This document shows, one piece after another, positions 16,101 through 25,401 of a DNA stretch of 64,000 nucleotides; the stretch's first letter is position 1; the number at the start of each line of letters is the position of its first letter. The position numbers were made by a program, and so were the translations under genes. This stretch comes from Rhodoferax sp. (GTDB lineage Bacteria > Pseudomonadota > Gammaproteobacteria > Burkholderiales > Burkholderiaceae_C): assembly GCA_030685025.1 (NCBI GenBank), contig JAUXWC010000042.1, positions 1 through 64,000 on the forward strand. Direction: 5' to 3'. The notes below the pieces were generated by a model. That model saw only the letters and a list, made by a program, of their open reading frames with translations, made no database searches and had not been told where the DNA came from.

Positions 16101-18680
16101 ATGACCAAGTTCAATTTTTCGTGGCTGGTGACCAGCACGCTCGTTGGGATGGCGGTGCTCGCCCTGAACGGGTGCGCGACGGCGCCGACGAGCGTGCCAA
16201 CGCCGTTGACAGACTGGCCCCGCATCACCAGCGCAATCCCCAAAGACGCCGTGATCGAGGCCGAAGTGGCGCGCATTCTGGCGGGCATGACACTGCCACA
16301 AAAAGTCGGCCAGATGACCCAGCCGGAGATCAAATCGGTGACCCCGGCCCAGGTGACCGAGTACTACATCGGATCGGTGCTCAACGGTGGCGGCTCCTGG
16401 CCGCAGGGCAACAAGTTGGCAGGTGTCGCCGATTGGGTGAGCCTGGCTGACCAGTACTACCACGCTTCGATGGCCACCGACATGTTGGTGAAGGTGCCCG
16501 TGGTGTGGGGCACGGACGCGATCCACGGTCACGGCAATGTGTATGGCGCCACGCTGTTTCCGCACAACATCGGACTCGGCGCGGCGCATGACGCCGACTT
16601 GGTCCGGCGTATTGGCGTCGCGGTGGGGCGCCAGGTTCGCGCCACCGGGATCAACTGGGTGTTTGGGCCGACGCTGGCGGTGGCGCGTGATGACCGCTGG
16701 GGGCGCACGTACGAGAGCTTTTCGGAGGACGCGGGTCTGGTCAATGCCTACGCCAGCGCTTACGTCGTGGGCATGCAGGGCAGCTTCTCGAACGATGCCA
16801 ATGTGATCGCCACCGCCAAACACTTCATCGGTGATGGCGCGACCGACCTGGGCAAGGACCAGGGGGTGGCCAAGGTGAGCAGCGCCGACATGATCAACCA
16901 GCACGCGCAGGGTTACTACAGCGCGCTGTCCGCCGGCGCCCAGACCGTCATGGCGTCCTTCAACAGTTGGAACGATGTGGCCGGCGGCGTGGACTACGGC
17001 AAAGTGCATGGCAGCAAGGCATTGATGACCGATGTGCTCAAGCAGAAGATGGGTTTTGACGGTTTCGTGGTCTCCGACTGGAACGGCATCGCCCAGGTGC
17101 CGGGCTGCACTCAGGACAGTTGCGTGCAGGCCATCAATGCCGGCATCGACATGGTGATGGTGCCCGAACGCTGGCGCGAGTTCATTGCCAACACGATCGA
17201 GCAGGTCAAGCGCGGCGAAATTCCGATGGCACGCATTGACGACGCGGTGTCCCGCATTCTGCGCGTCAAGCTGAGGTCAGGGATGTTTGGCAAGAAGCCG
17301 TCGCAAGGCATTTATGCCGGCCATGCAGAGGCCTTGCAAGCACGTGAGCTGTCGCGCGAGGCCGTGCGCAAGTCCCTGGTGCTGCTGAAGAACAACAACG
17401 CGGTCTTGCCGCTTGCCCGCGGCATGAAAGTACTGGTGGTGGGCAAGGCCGCCCACAGCCTGCAGAATCAGACCGGCGGCTGGTCGCTGGGCTGGCAGGG
17501 CACCGGCAACGTGAATGCGGACTTTCCCGTCGCCGACACGATTCTGGACGGCATCAAGGACGCGGTTGGCGCTGCCAACGTCGAGTTCAACGAAACTGGG
17601 CAGGGGGTGGATGGTGCGCGCTTTGATGCGGTGATCGCGGTGATTGGGGAGACGCCCTATGCCGAAGGCAATGGTGATATCGCGGTGTCGAGCACGCTGC
17701 GGCACAGCAGCCGGTACCCGGAAGATCTGCGCGTGCTTCAGGCCGTGGCCGGCAAGGGAGCGCCGGTGGTTACCGTGCTGCTGTCCGGTCGCCCGGTTTA
17801 TGCCAATGATCTGCTGAACCTGTCCAGCGCCTTTGTGGCAGCCTGGTTGCCGGGCACCGAGGGCAAGGGCCTCGCCGATGTGTTGTTCCGTAAAGCGGAC
17901 GGTGGCATCCACCACGATTTCACAGGCCGATTGTCGTTTTCGTGGCCCAAAGCGGTGTGCCAGACACCTCTGAATTTTGGAGACGTCGACTACTCCCCTT
18001 TGTTTGCGCTGGACTACGGCTTGAGTTACGGCAATGCCGCGAACTTGGGTCCCCTGGAGGCCACGACGAGCCAGAATGGATGCGGGCATGACGCCGCGGT
18101 GTCGATCTTCAACCAGTCTGATCGGGAACCGTATTCCTTGCACGTCTCCAGTGCGGCCAATCAGTGGGCCAAGCAAAAAGTGGGGGCGGACCTGAACGCG
18201 GTGTTGAACTTGCCGTCGGACAAGCCGTCCATCCGGGTCGAGACCACGCAGATCAATACCCAACAGGATGCCAAGCTGGTCACGTGGTACGGGCCGGCGC
18301 GCTTCTTTGCTTTTTCTCCGCAGAAAGAGGGCCTGCGCGGCTATGCGGTCAACCAGGGTGTGTTGCGATTCGATATGGTGCTGATGCAGGCACCGCAGGG
18401 CAGTGTCACGCTGGCGATCGAGTGCGGCGCGCCGTGCCGGGGGGAGGTGGACTTCAGCGCCGTGCTGCGCAAGCTGACGCCCCTGACAAAGCAGACGATC
18501 AGCGTGCCGCTGGCGTGCTTTGAGGCCAAGGGAGCTGACTTCGTCAACGTCGATGTACCGTTCAGTGTGTTAACGTCGCACCCGTTTTCCGCGGCATTTG
18601 GCAATATTCAAATTGTCTCGGGTGGGGCAGGGCAGGCTGATGCGCTGACGTGCCAGCAGGTTGGCGTGGATCTCAAGTAG
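16101..18680 (+). CDS. GH3 beta-glucosidase / exo-glucanase lipoprotein
   Basis: An 859-residue protein. ATG 16101 gives a lipoprotein signal (lipobox LNGC, Cys at about 25). The N-terminal TIM-barrel holds VPVVWGTDAIHGHGNVYGAT and the nucleophile segment GFVVSDWNG (Asp about 326). The alpha/beta sandwich domain follows (ESVRKSLVLLKNN-like ARELSREAVRKSLVLLKNN), then a C-terminal beta-sandwich extension of about 200 residues (from about residue 650) similar to that in marine exo-1,3/1,4-beta-glucanases such as ExoP. It would release glucose from beta-1,3, beta-1,4 or beta-1,6 glucans at the cell surface or in the periplasm. It sits between the halogenase-like gene and the LacI regulator, 14 bases before the latter, and is probably co-transcribed. 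Confidence 0.92.
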   Translation: MTKFNFSWLVTSTLVGMAVLALNGCATAPTSVPTPLTDWPRITSAIPKDAVIEAEVARILAGMTLPQKVGQMTQPEIKSVTPAQVTEYYIGSVLNGGGSWPQGNKLAGVADWVSLADQYYHASMATDMLVKVPVVWGTDAIHGHGNVYGATLFPHNIGLGAAHDADLVRRIGVAVGRQVRATGINWVFGPTLAVARDDRWGRTYESFSEDAGLVNAYASAYVVGMQGSFSNDANVIATAKHFIGDGATDLGKDQGVAKVSSADMINQHAQGYYSALSAGAQTVMASFNSWNDVAGGVDYGKVHGSKALMTDVLKQKMGFDGFVVSDWNGIAQVPGCTQDSCVQAINAGIDMVMVPERWREFIANTIEQVKRGEIPMARIDDAVSRILRVKLRSGMFGKKPSQGIYAGHAEALQARELSREAVRKSLVLLKNNNAVLPLARGMKVLVVGKAAHSLQNQTGGWSLGWQGTGNVNADFPVADTILDGIKDAVGAANVEFNETGQGVDGARFDAVIAVIGETPYAEGNGDIAVSSTLRHSSRYPEDLRVLQAVAGKGAPVVTVLLSGRPVYANDLLNLSSAFVAAWLPGTEGKGLADVLFRKADGGIHHDFTGRLSFSWPKAVCQTPLNFGDVDYSPLFALDYGLSYGNAANLGPLEATTSQNGCGHDAAVSIFNQSDREPYSLHVSSAANQWAKQKVGADLNAVLNLPSDKPSIRVETTQINTQQDAKLVTWYGPARFFAFSPQKEGLRGYAVNQGVLRFDMVLMQAPQGSVTLAIECGAPCRGEVDFSAVLRKLTPLTKQTISVPLACFEAKGADFVNVDVPFSVLTSHPFSAAFGNIQIVSGGAGQADALTCQQVGVDLK

Positions 18681-18694
18681 GGAAGCAAACAAGG

Positions 18695-19711
18695 ATGGCC
18701 ACTATCAAGGACGTTGCTCGGCTCGCAGGCGTGGGCGTTGGAACCGCGTCACGTGTTGTCAGCGGCAAGGGCTCGGTGGCGCCGTTGACGGCGGAGCGGG
18801 TCCGCAAGGCCGTTGCGGAACTGGAGTTCCGCCCGTCCCATGCGGCACGTTCGCTGCTCTCCGGCGCGTCGCAAATGATCGGCGTCTACATCCCGGTGTT
18901 GAAGGGGACGTTTTACACGCCTATTCTCGGGGCGATTGACACCGAGTTGCGCGCCGGCGGTCAACACATGGTGGTGGCCTTCGGTTGCGGCGATGGCGAC
19001 GCGCGACAGCAGGCGATCGAAGGCATCGATTTTCTGATCGAGCGCGGTTGCGATGGCTTGGTGGTGATGAGCAATGCCCTGCGCGAACAGGACATTGACG
19101 CGCTTGGTCCCAAGCGCAGTCGATTGGTCGTCTTGAACCACCGGTTCGAGAGCATCGCTGACCAGTGCTTCACGGCGGACCACACCAGAGGAGGTGTGGT
19201 GGCGGCGCAGACCTTGCTTCGATTGAAGCATCGGGGATTCGCGGTCATCGCGGGCCCGAGCACCGCGCCCGACAACGTGGCCCGGATTTCGGGCTTCATG
19301 GACGAGTTGGCGCGCCACGGCATTGAGGCCAATCAGGTTCTGATTCTGGAGAGCAATTTTTCTCCAGAGGGCGGCTGGGCGTCGGCTGGCACTTTGGTGA
19401 GTTCCGGGCACAAGTTCACGGCCGTGTTTTGTGCCAATGATGAGATGGCGGTTGGCGCGCTCTCGTATTTTCAGCAGGCGGGCATCCTGGTACCCACGGC
19501 TGTTTCGGTACTGGGTTACGACGACACCCATAGCGCGGAGTATTCCGCGCCCCGGCTGACATCGGTACATATCCCTTGGCACGACATTACCGTCAACGGC
19601 TTGCGCCAACTGCTCAACGAGTGTTACGACGAGAAGCACCCGGTGGTGCGGGAGTTTCCAGTCAGCGTCACCTGGCGAGCGTCGGTGGCGATCGCTCCTG
19701 GCGCAGCCTGA
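18695..19711 (+). CDS. LacI-family repressor of the beta-glucoside locus
   Basis: A 338-residue protein with the LacI headpiece at the N-terminus (MATIKDVARLAGVGVGTASR, then a hinge helix ending HAARSLLSG) and a periplasmic-binding-like effector domain (GVYIPVLKGTFYTPIL, FCANDEMAVGAL, VLGYDD). ATG 18695 is chosen because it opens directly into the headpiece. It is the only LacI-type regulator in the locus, so it is the best candidate to bind the operators at 5954, 11595, 19757 and 30252, with glucose, cellobiose, laminaribiose or gentiobiose as likely inducers. That assignment is inference from position. It is transcribed with GH3 and precedes GH1. Confidence 0.9.
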   Translation: MATIKDVARLAGVGVGTASRVVSGKGSVAPLTAERVRKAVAELEFRPSHAARSLLSGASQMIGVYIPVLKGTFYTPILGAIDTELRAGGQHMVVAFGCGDGDARQQAIEGIDFLIERGCDGLVVMSNALREQDIDALGPKRSRLVVLNHRFESIADQCFTADHTRGGVVAAQTLLRLKHRGFAVIAGPSTAPDNVARISGFMDELARHGIEANQVLILESNFSPEGGWASAGTLVSSGHKFTAVFCANDEMAVGALSYFQQAGILVPTAVSVLGYDDTHSAEYSAPRLTSVHIPWHDITVNGLRQLLNECYDEKHPVVREFPVSVTWRASVAIAPGAA

Positions 19712-19756
19712 GTACGGCTGACATCAACACCGTCCCATGTCCCATTTGCAGTTAGA

Positions 19757-19774
19757 ATTGGAATGCTTTCCAAT
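19757..19774 (+). promoter_or_regulatory. LacI-type operator in front of the GH1-ABC operon
   Basis: ATTGGAATGCTTTCCAAT is a palindrome with arms ATTGGAA and TTCCAAT. It matches the TGGAA..TTTCCA pattern of the other operators but lacks the upstream GGG-ATTG-CCC palindrome. It overlaps a possible -10 (TAGAAT, 19753-19758) and lies 26 bp before the GH1 start, which argues against starting that gene at ATG 19737. Confidence 0.65.
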
Positions 19775-19799
19775 GCGTCACAAAGCGTTTTCGACAAAC

Positions 19800-21221
19800 A
19801 TGAACACCACCAAGACCCTTGCGTTGACTGACTTGAAGCGCAGTGATTTTGCGCCCGACTTTCGCTGGGGATGCTCCACGTCGTCCTATCAGATCGAGGG
19901 TGGCATCGATCAGGATGGACGCGGTGAATCGATCTGGGACCGTTTCTGCCAAGCTCCGGGCAAGATCCGGGACGGCTCCAGCGGCGCCGTGGCGTGTGAT
20001 CACTACCACCGTTGGCCGCAAGATCTTGACCTGGCCCGCAGCATGGGCATCAATGCCTACCGGTTTTCGGTGGCGTGGCCCAGAATTTTTCCGAACGGCC
20101 GTGGCGCCACGGCCAATCAAAAGGGCCTGGACTTCTATTCGCGGCTGGTGGACGGCATGCTGGAACGCGGCATCGAACCCTGGGTCACCCTGTACCACTG
20201 GGACCTGCCCCAGGCGCTGCAAGACCAAGGCGGCTGGGCCGAGCGCGCGACCGTGGATGCCTTCGTGGCGTACAGCGATACCGTCAGTCGTCATCTAGGC
20301 GATCGGGTCAAGCATTGGATCACGCACAACGAACCTTGGTGCACGGCTTTTCATGGCTACTGCGAAGGTGTTCACGCACCGGGCCTGAAGAATTTCAGGA
20401 CGGCGCTGCAGGTATGCCATAACGTGTTGCTGTCGCACGGCTTGGCCGTGCCCGTCATCAAGGCCAATGTCTCCGATGCGCGGGTGGGCATCGCCCTGAG
20501 CCTGCATCCACTCAAGTCGGCCTCCGACAGTGCGCAGGACATCGCCGCCACGACGCGTCACGACGGTTTGCGCAACCGCTGGTTCCTGGACCCCTTGCAC
20601 GGCCGAGGCTACCCGGCCGACATCTGGCAATTGCTGGGCGCCGACGCGCCGCAGGTCCAAGCGGGTGACCTCGCGGCGATGGCCACGCCCACTGACTTTC
20701 TGGGCATCAACTATTACTTTCCCGAGACGGTCGCGCATGCGCCGGGCCAGGGGCTGTTGTCCACGCGTGTCATCGAGTCGGAGAACGTCGAGCGCACCGC
20801 CTTTGGCTGGGAGGTGTCGCCCGATGGCATGGTGTCGCTACTGGGTCGGGTGGCCCATGACTACCGGCCAGCCGAGATCTACCTGACCGAGAACGGTTCA
20901 ACCTACGATGATGTGGTCACCCCCGATGGCGATATCAATGACGTGGCGCGGCGTCGCTATCTGGTTCGGCACCTTGACGCCATGCGGGAGATCGTGGCAA
21001 AAGGTATTCCGGTCAAGGGCTATTTCGCGTGGAGCTTGCTGGACAACTTCGAGTGGGCGGAGGGCTACGTTCGGCGTTTTGGGTTGACGCATGTTGATTT
21101 CAAGACGCAGCAGCGCCGACTCAAGGCCAGCGGAAAGTGGTATCGCGCCTTTCTCAAGGGTGAGCTTGAGCCGGCGGTCTTGGTGGCTGCATCCATCGCA
21201 ACGTACGACGAGGAGGTGTGA
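19800..21221 (+). CDS. GH1 beta-glucosidase
   Basis: A 473-residue protein. ATG 19800 (MNTTKTLALTD) is preferred to ATG 19737 because the operator would otherwise be coding. Family 1 features are all seen: the N-terminal signature FRWGCSTSSYQIEGG, the acid/base segment THNEPW (Glu about 178), the nucleophile segment YLTENGS (Glu about 364) and the substrate-site WSLLDNFEWAEGY. It lacks a signal peptide, so it acts in the cytoplasm and hydrolyses imported beta-glucosides to glucose. It starts an operon with ABC system 2; its stop is at the start region of the binding-protein gene (an AGGAGG box lies inside its 3' end). Confidence 0.95.
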   Translation: MNTTKTLALTDLKRSDFAPDFRWGCSTSSYQIEGGIDQDGRGESIWDRFCQAPGKIRDGSSGAVACDHYHRWPQDLDLARSMGINAYRFSVAWPRIFPNGRGATANQKGLDFYSRLVDGMLERGIEPWVTLYHWDLPQALQDQGGWAERATVDAFVAYSDTVSRHLGDRVKHWITHNEPWCTAFHGYCEGVHAPGLKNFRTALQVCHNVLLSHGLAVPVIKANVSDARVGIALSLHPLKSASDSAQDIAATTRHDGLRNRWFLDPLHGRGYPADIWQLLGADAPQVQAGDLAAMATPTDFLGINYYFPETVAHAPGQGLLSTRVIESENVERTAFGWEVSPDGMVSLLGRVAHDYRPAEIYLTENGSTYDDVVTPDGDINDVARRRYLVRHLDAMREIVAKGIPVKGYFAWSLLDNFEWAEGYVRRFGLTHVDFKTQQRRLKASGKWYRAFLKGELEPAVLVAASIATYDEEV

Positions 21222-21222
21222 C

Positions 21223-22458
21223 ATGTCCAGACGAAGCATGGCGCGGCTTGCGCTGAGTTTGGCGCTGCTTGCGTGTGCTGGCGCCCAGGCCGCCGGTCCC
21301 AAGGCCGAAGTGATTCACTGGTGGACCTCGGGTGGCGAATCCGCCGCGGCCAAGACCTTCTCGGACGCCTACCGGGCCGCCGGTGGCGTGTGGGTGGATA
21401 CCGCCATCGCGGTGGGCGAGCAGGCGCGCTCGGTGGCGATCAACCGCATCGTTGGCGGCAACCCGCCCACCGCGGCACAGTTCAATACCACCAAGCAGTT
21501 CCTCGACATCGTGGAGCAGGGCATGCTCAACAATGTGGACGAAGTCGCCATCCGCGACGGCTGGGACAAGTTCCTGCCGGAAACCGTGCTCAACGTCGTC
21601 AAGGTCAAGGGACATTACTATGCCGCGCCGGTCAACATCCACATGCCCACCTGGTTCTGGTACTCCAAGGCCGCCTTCAAGCAGGCCGGCATCGCCGCCG
21701 AGCCCAAGACCTTTGACGAGCTGTTTGCGGCCCTGGACAAGCTCAAGGCCGCCGGTCTGATTGCCTTGGCGCATGGCGGCCAGCCGTGGCAGGAGAACAT
21801 CGTATTCACCGCCGTGCTGGCGAACGTGGGCGGCACCGAGCTGTATTTGAAGGTGCTGCGCGATCGCGATGCCAAGGCGATTCAGGGCGAGGCTTTCAAG
21901 AAGGTGCTGACCAGCTTCAAACGTTTGCAGTCCTACGTCGACAAGGGCGCGCCCGGGCGCAACTGGAACGACGCCACCGCCTTGCTGATCACGGGCAAGG
22001 CTGGCGTGCAAATCATGGGCGATTGGGCCAAGGGCGAGTTCGCCCTGGCGCGCCAGGAACCGGGCAAGGACTATGGCTGCATTGCCGGCTTTGGCCCGAA
22101 GTCGCCCTACATCATTCAAGGTGACGTGTTCGTCTTCCCCAAGACCTCGAACCCCGAGAGTATCAAGGCGCAGAAGTTGCTCGCCAGCGTCATGCTGGCA
22201 CCCGCAACCCAGGTCGCGTTCAGCAACAAAAAGGGCTCGATTCCGGTGCGCACCGATGTGGACTCCTCCAAAATGGACATCTGTGCCCAGCAGGGGCTGG
22301 CCATCATGAAGGACAAGTCGCGCCAGTTGGGCAACGGCGAGGTCTATTTGAACCCGGATCAGAACGGCTCCCTGGCTGACATCCTGACTGCCTACTGGAA
22401 TCGCAACATCCCGGTGGAAAAAGTCCAGAAGGACATTGCCGCGGCCTTCAAGAACTGA
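21223..22458 (+). CDS. Sugar ABC transporter, periplasmic binding protein (system 2)
   Basis: A 411-residue protein, paralogue of the product of 6014. A Sec signal peptide ends at GAQAAG. Shared blocks include HWWTSGGE, YAAPVNIHMPTWFW, LAHGGQPWQENIVF and MGDWAKGEF. In place of the GtsA-like AVAGGGG segment it has DTAIAVGEQARSVAINRI, and the His-Arg-Val-Asn-Trp segment is changed to HMPTWFW, so its ligand likely differs from that of system 1. An AGGAGG box eight bases ahead fixes ATG 21223. It is the second gene of the operon after GH1, suggesting that its ligand is the GH1 substrate (a beta-glucoside disaccharide). Confidence 0.88.
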   Translation: MSRRSMARLALSLALLACAGAQAAGPKAEVIHWWTSGGESAAAKTFSDAYRAAGGVWVDTAIAVGEQARSVAINRIVGGNPPTAAQFNTTKQFLDIVEQGMLNNVDEVAIRDGWDKFLPETVLNVVKVKGHYYAAPVNIHMPTWFWYSKAAFKQAGIAAEPKTFDELFAALDKLKAAGLIALAHGGQPWQENIVFTAVLANVGGTELYLKVLRDRDAKAIQGEAFKKVLTSFKRLQSYVDKGAPGRNWNDATALLITGKAGVQIMGDWAKGEFALARQEPGKDYGCIAGFGPKSPYIIQGDVFVFPKTSNPESIKAQKLLASVMLAPATQVAFSNKKGSIPVRTDVDSSKMDICAQQGLAIMKDKSRQLGNGEVYLNPDQNGSLADILTAYWNRNIPVEKVQKDIAAAFKN

Positions 22459-22508
22459 CCGCGGCGCGCCCTTTACGCAAGCCTCAGAGCGCCGCCCGCT
22501 ACGCCATC

Positions 22509-23405
22509 ATGAAGACCCGGCCCAAACAGTTGCTGCGCGCGCTGGTCACCTGGAGCGCACTGCTGCCCATGGCGGCGACGGTGCTGGTTGCCTACTTGGG
22601 CACGGTCTTGTGGTCGCTCAAGGTGTCGATGAGCAACTCACGGACTTTCCCGTCCGACGAGTTTGTCGGGCTGGCGCAGTACGAGCGGCTGTTTGGCAAC
22701 GAGCGCTGGCTGTTGTCGCTGCAAAACCTGGCGCTGTATGGGGTGCTGTTCATCGTGGCCTGCATGGTGATCGGTTTCCTGCTGGCGGTCTTTATCGACC
22801 AGAAGGTCATGGCGGAAGGCGCCCTGCGCACGATTTTTCTGTACCCCTACGCCATGTCCTTCGTGGCAACCGGTTTGGTCTGGCAGTGGCTGTTGAACCC
22901 GGGCAACGGCATCCAGCAGGCGCTGCGTCAGATGGGTTTCGAGGACTTTACCTTTGACTGGATCATCGATCAGGACAAGGTCATGTACACGGTCGTCATC
23001 GCCACTGTCTGGCAGGCCTCCGGTCTGGTGATGGCGCTGCTGCTGGCGGGCTTGCGCGGCATCGACGACGAAATCTGGATGGCCGCGCGCATCGATGGCA
23101 TCCCGACCTGGCGGGTCTACGTCTCGATCGTGTTGCCGATGCTGGGGCCGTCCGTCGCCACCGTGTTCGTGCTGCTGTCGACGGCTGTCATCAAGCTGTT
23201 TGACGCGGTGGTATCGATGACGCAGGGCGGACCCGGCACCGCCAGCGAAGTACCGGCCAAGTTCATCATGGACCACCTGTTTGGGCGGGCCAACATTGCC
23301 CTGGCCTCGGCCGCCTCGATCGTGCTGTTGCTGACGGTGCTGGTGCTGTTGGCGCCGCTACTGTATGCACGCGCACGTTCCAAGCGTGCGCGGGAGAACC
23401 CATGA
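22509..23405 (+). CDS. Sugar ABC transporter permease, MalF type (system 2)
   Basis: A 298-residue inner-membrane protein with about six transmembrane segments and the coupling loop EIWMAARIDGIPTWRVYVSIVLP. It parallels the permease at 7488 through FVGLAQYERLFG and FIDQKVMAEGALRTIFLYPYA. Its last codons overlap the next permease gene by four bases (ATGA), so the two subunits are translationally coupled. The substrate is inferred to match that of the binding protein encoded at 21223. Confidence 0.88.
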   Translation: MKTRPKQLLRALVTWSALLPMAATVLVAYLGTVLWSLKVSMSNSRTFPSDEFVGLAQYERLFGNERWLLSLQNLALYGVLFIVACMVIGFLLAVFIDQKVMAEGALRTIFLYPYAMSFVATGLVWQWLLNPGNGIQQALRQMGFEDFTFDWIIDQDKVMYTVVIATVWQASGLVMALLLAGLRGIDDEIWMAARIDGIPTWRVYVSIVLPMLGPSVATVFVLLSTAVIKLFDAVVSMTQGGPGTASEVPAKFIMDHLFGRANIALASAASIVLLLTVLVLLAPLLYARARSKRARENP

Positions 23406-24295
23406 CGACCCGCGTCGGCGCATCCGCGCACCCGAAGCGACCTTACCGGCTGCGACCGGCGCGCATCGGGGTGTATGCCTTCTTGTTCACCGCCGCGCTG
23501 TTCTTCTTGATGCCGCTGTACATCATGCTGGTGACCTCGTTCAAGACCATGGACGAGATTCGTTTGGGCAACATCTTCGCGCTGCCGGTGCGTGTCACGG
23601 TCGAGCCCTGGGTTACGGCCTGGACATCAGCCTGCACCGGGGTCTCTTGCGAGGGCATTCGCGGCGGCTTCTGGAACTCGCTGATGATCACGGTGCCGAG
23701 CACCGCCTTGCCAATTCTGCTGGGCGCGCTCAACGGCTACGCCTTGTCGTTCTGGCGCCCCCGTGGCGCCAACCTGCTGTTTGGCGTGCTGATGCTGGGC
23801 GCCTTCATTCCGGTGCAGGTGATGATGTTCCCGCTGGTGCGGATTTTGGCCACGCTGGGGCTGTTCAGTTCGTTGCCGGGCATCGTGATGATCCACATCA
23901 TTTTCAGCATGCCGGTGATGACGCTGCTGTTTCGCAACTACTACCTGTCGATCCCGCAGGAATTGTTCAAGGCGGCGCGGATCGACGGGGGCGGTTTCTT
24001 TCGCATCTTTGTGCAACTGATGTTGCCGATGTCCACGCCCATCATCATCGTGGCCGCCATCATGCAGGTGACGGGCGTCTGGAACGACTACATCCTGGGC
24101 CTGGTGTTCGCCGGGCGGGACAACCTGCCCATGACCGTGCAACTCAACAACGTGATCAACACCACCACCGGCACGCGCCTGTACAACGTCAACATGGCGG
24201 CCACGATTCTCACGTCGCTGGTGCCGCTCACGGTCTATTTTGTGTCTGGGCGCTGGTTTGTGCGGGGTATCGCCGCCGGTGCGGTAAAGGGATAA
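23402..24295 (+). CDS. Sugar ABC transporter permease, MalG type (system 2)
   Basis: A 297-residue membrane protein. It has a short basic N-terminus, a first transmembrane segment (GVYAFLFTAALFFLMPLYIM), the coupling loop ELFKAARIDGGGFFRIFVQ and the C-terminal FVRGIAAGAVKG tail. It forms the second half of the system 2 channel and overlaps the first permease gene by four bases. The periplasmic loop SACTGVSCEG keeps the two Cys seen in its system 1 paralogue, possibly a disulphide shared by this transporter subfamily. Confidence 0.88.
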   Translation: MTTRVGASAHPKRPYRLRPARIGVYAFLFTAALFFLMPLYIMLVTSFKTMDEIRLGNIFALPVRVTVEPWVTAWTSACTGVSCEGIRGGFWNSLMITVPSTALPILLGALNGYALSFWRPRGANLLFGVLMLGAFIPVQVMMFPLVRILATLGLFSSLPGIVMIHIIFSMPVMTLLFRNYYLSIPQELFKAARIDGGGFFRIFVQLMLPMSTPIIIVAAIMQVTGVWNDYILGLVFAGRDNLPMTVQLNNVINTTTGTRLYNVNMAATILTSLVPLTVYFVSGRWFVRGIAAGAVKG

Positions 24296-24299
24296 GGCC

Positions 24300-25373
24300 A
24301 TGGCTAGCGTCGGTATTCGCAACCTCTGCATTCGTTTTGGTGACACCGAAGTCATCAAGGACCTCAACCTCGACGTGGTGGAGAGTGAGTTCCTGGTGCT
24401 GCTGGGGCCCTCTGGCTGTGGCAAGTCCACTCTGTTGCACAGCATTGCGGGGCTGATCGATGTGACCGACGGCAGCATCCACATCGGTGGCCAGGACATG
24501 ACCTGGGCCGATCCGACCGACCGCAACATCGGCATGGTGTTTCAGTCGTACGCGCTGTACCCCACCATGACGGTGGAGCGCAATATGTCGTTCGGCTTGC
24601 GCATCAACCGCACGCCCAAGGCCGAAATCGAGCGCCGCGTCAGCCGCGCCGCCGACATGCTGCAGCTCACGGCGCTGCTGCACCGCAAGCCGTCTCAACT
24701 GTCGGGCGGGCAGCGCCAACGCGTGGCCATTGGCCGGGCGCTGGTGCGCGATGCCGGTGTGTTTCTGTTCGACGAGCCGCTGTCCAACCTGGACGCGAAG
24801 CTGCGCGCCGAACTGCGCCGCGAGCTCAAACTGCTGCACAAGACCTTGCACGCCACCATGATCTACGTGACGCACGATCAGGTGGAAGCGATGACCTTGG
24901 CGACCCGCATTGTGGTGATGCGCGGCGGCAAGATCCAGCAGATCGGGGCACCTGCCGAAGTCTATGACGAGCCAGAGAACCTGTTCGTGGCGGGATTTCT
25001 CGGCTCGCCCGGCATGAACTTTCTTGCCGGAGAACTGAGTCCCGAAGCCGGGCGGATCACGTTTCATGCCGGCGCCTTGCGCCTTGATGTGACGCCGTAT
25101 GTGTTCAGACGCCAGCCGGCCGAAGTCCAGCAAGTAGTGCTTGGAATCCGCCCGGAGAACCTGCGAATTCACGCCGCTGGCGACCTGCAGGGAACGGTCT
25201 CTCTGATTGAGCCCATGGGCAATCACCATGTGGTATGGGTCGATTTTGGAGGAAACCTCTGGTCGTCCGTGGTCACCGGGGCATTGACGTACCAGGTCGA
25301 CGAACCGGTCCGTTTCACGATCGACGTGAACGCCATTTCTCTGTTCGAGCAAGTCTCCGAGCAGCGGCTGTAA
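24300..25373 (+). CDS. Sugar ABC transporter ATP-binding protein, MalK/UgpC family (system 2)
   Basis: A 357-residue ATPase with Walker A GPSGCGKST, FQSYALYPT, signature LSGGQRQRVA, FLFDEPLSNLDAK and IYVTHDQVEAM, plus the C-terminal regulatory domain with LGIRPENL. It starts four bases after the MalG-type permease. Having a second dedicated ATPase means each importer here is self-sufficient, which is not always so in this family, where one ATPase often serves several importers. Confidence 0.92.
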   Translation: MASVGIRNLCIRFGDTEVIKDLNLDVVESEFLVLLGPSGCGKSTLLHSIAGLIDVTDGSIHIGGQDMTWADPTDRNIGMVFQSYALYPTMTVERNMSFGLRINRTPKAEIERRVSRAADMLQLTALLHRKPSQLSGGQRQRVAIGRALVRDAGVFLFDEPLSNLDAKLRAELRRELKLLHKTLHATMIYVTHDQVEAMTLATRIVVMRGGKIQQIGAPAEVYDEPENLFVAGFLGSPGMNFLAGELSPEAGRITFHAGALRLDVTPYVFRRQPAEVQQVVLGIRPENLRIHAAGDLQGTVSLIEPMGNHHVVWVDFGGNLWSSVVTGALTYQVDEPVRFTIDVNAISLFEQVSEQRL

Positions 25374-25401
25374 AGCGCAACAAACAATTCAGGAGCATTC
25401 C

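Noticed and set aside
19737-19799. Upstream ATG start for the GH1 gene
   Set aside because: It would place the palindromic operator inside the coding region and adds 21 residues not typical of GH1 proteins.
23365-24456. A 363-codon plus-strand frame overlapping the system 2 permease and ATPase
   Set aside because: It runs out of frame through two certain genes and has no recognisable domain.
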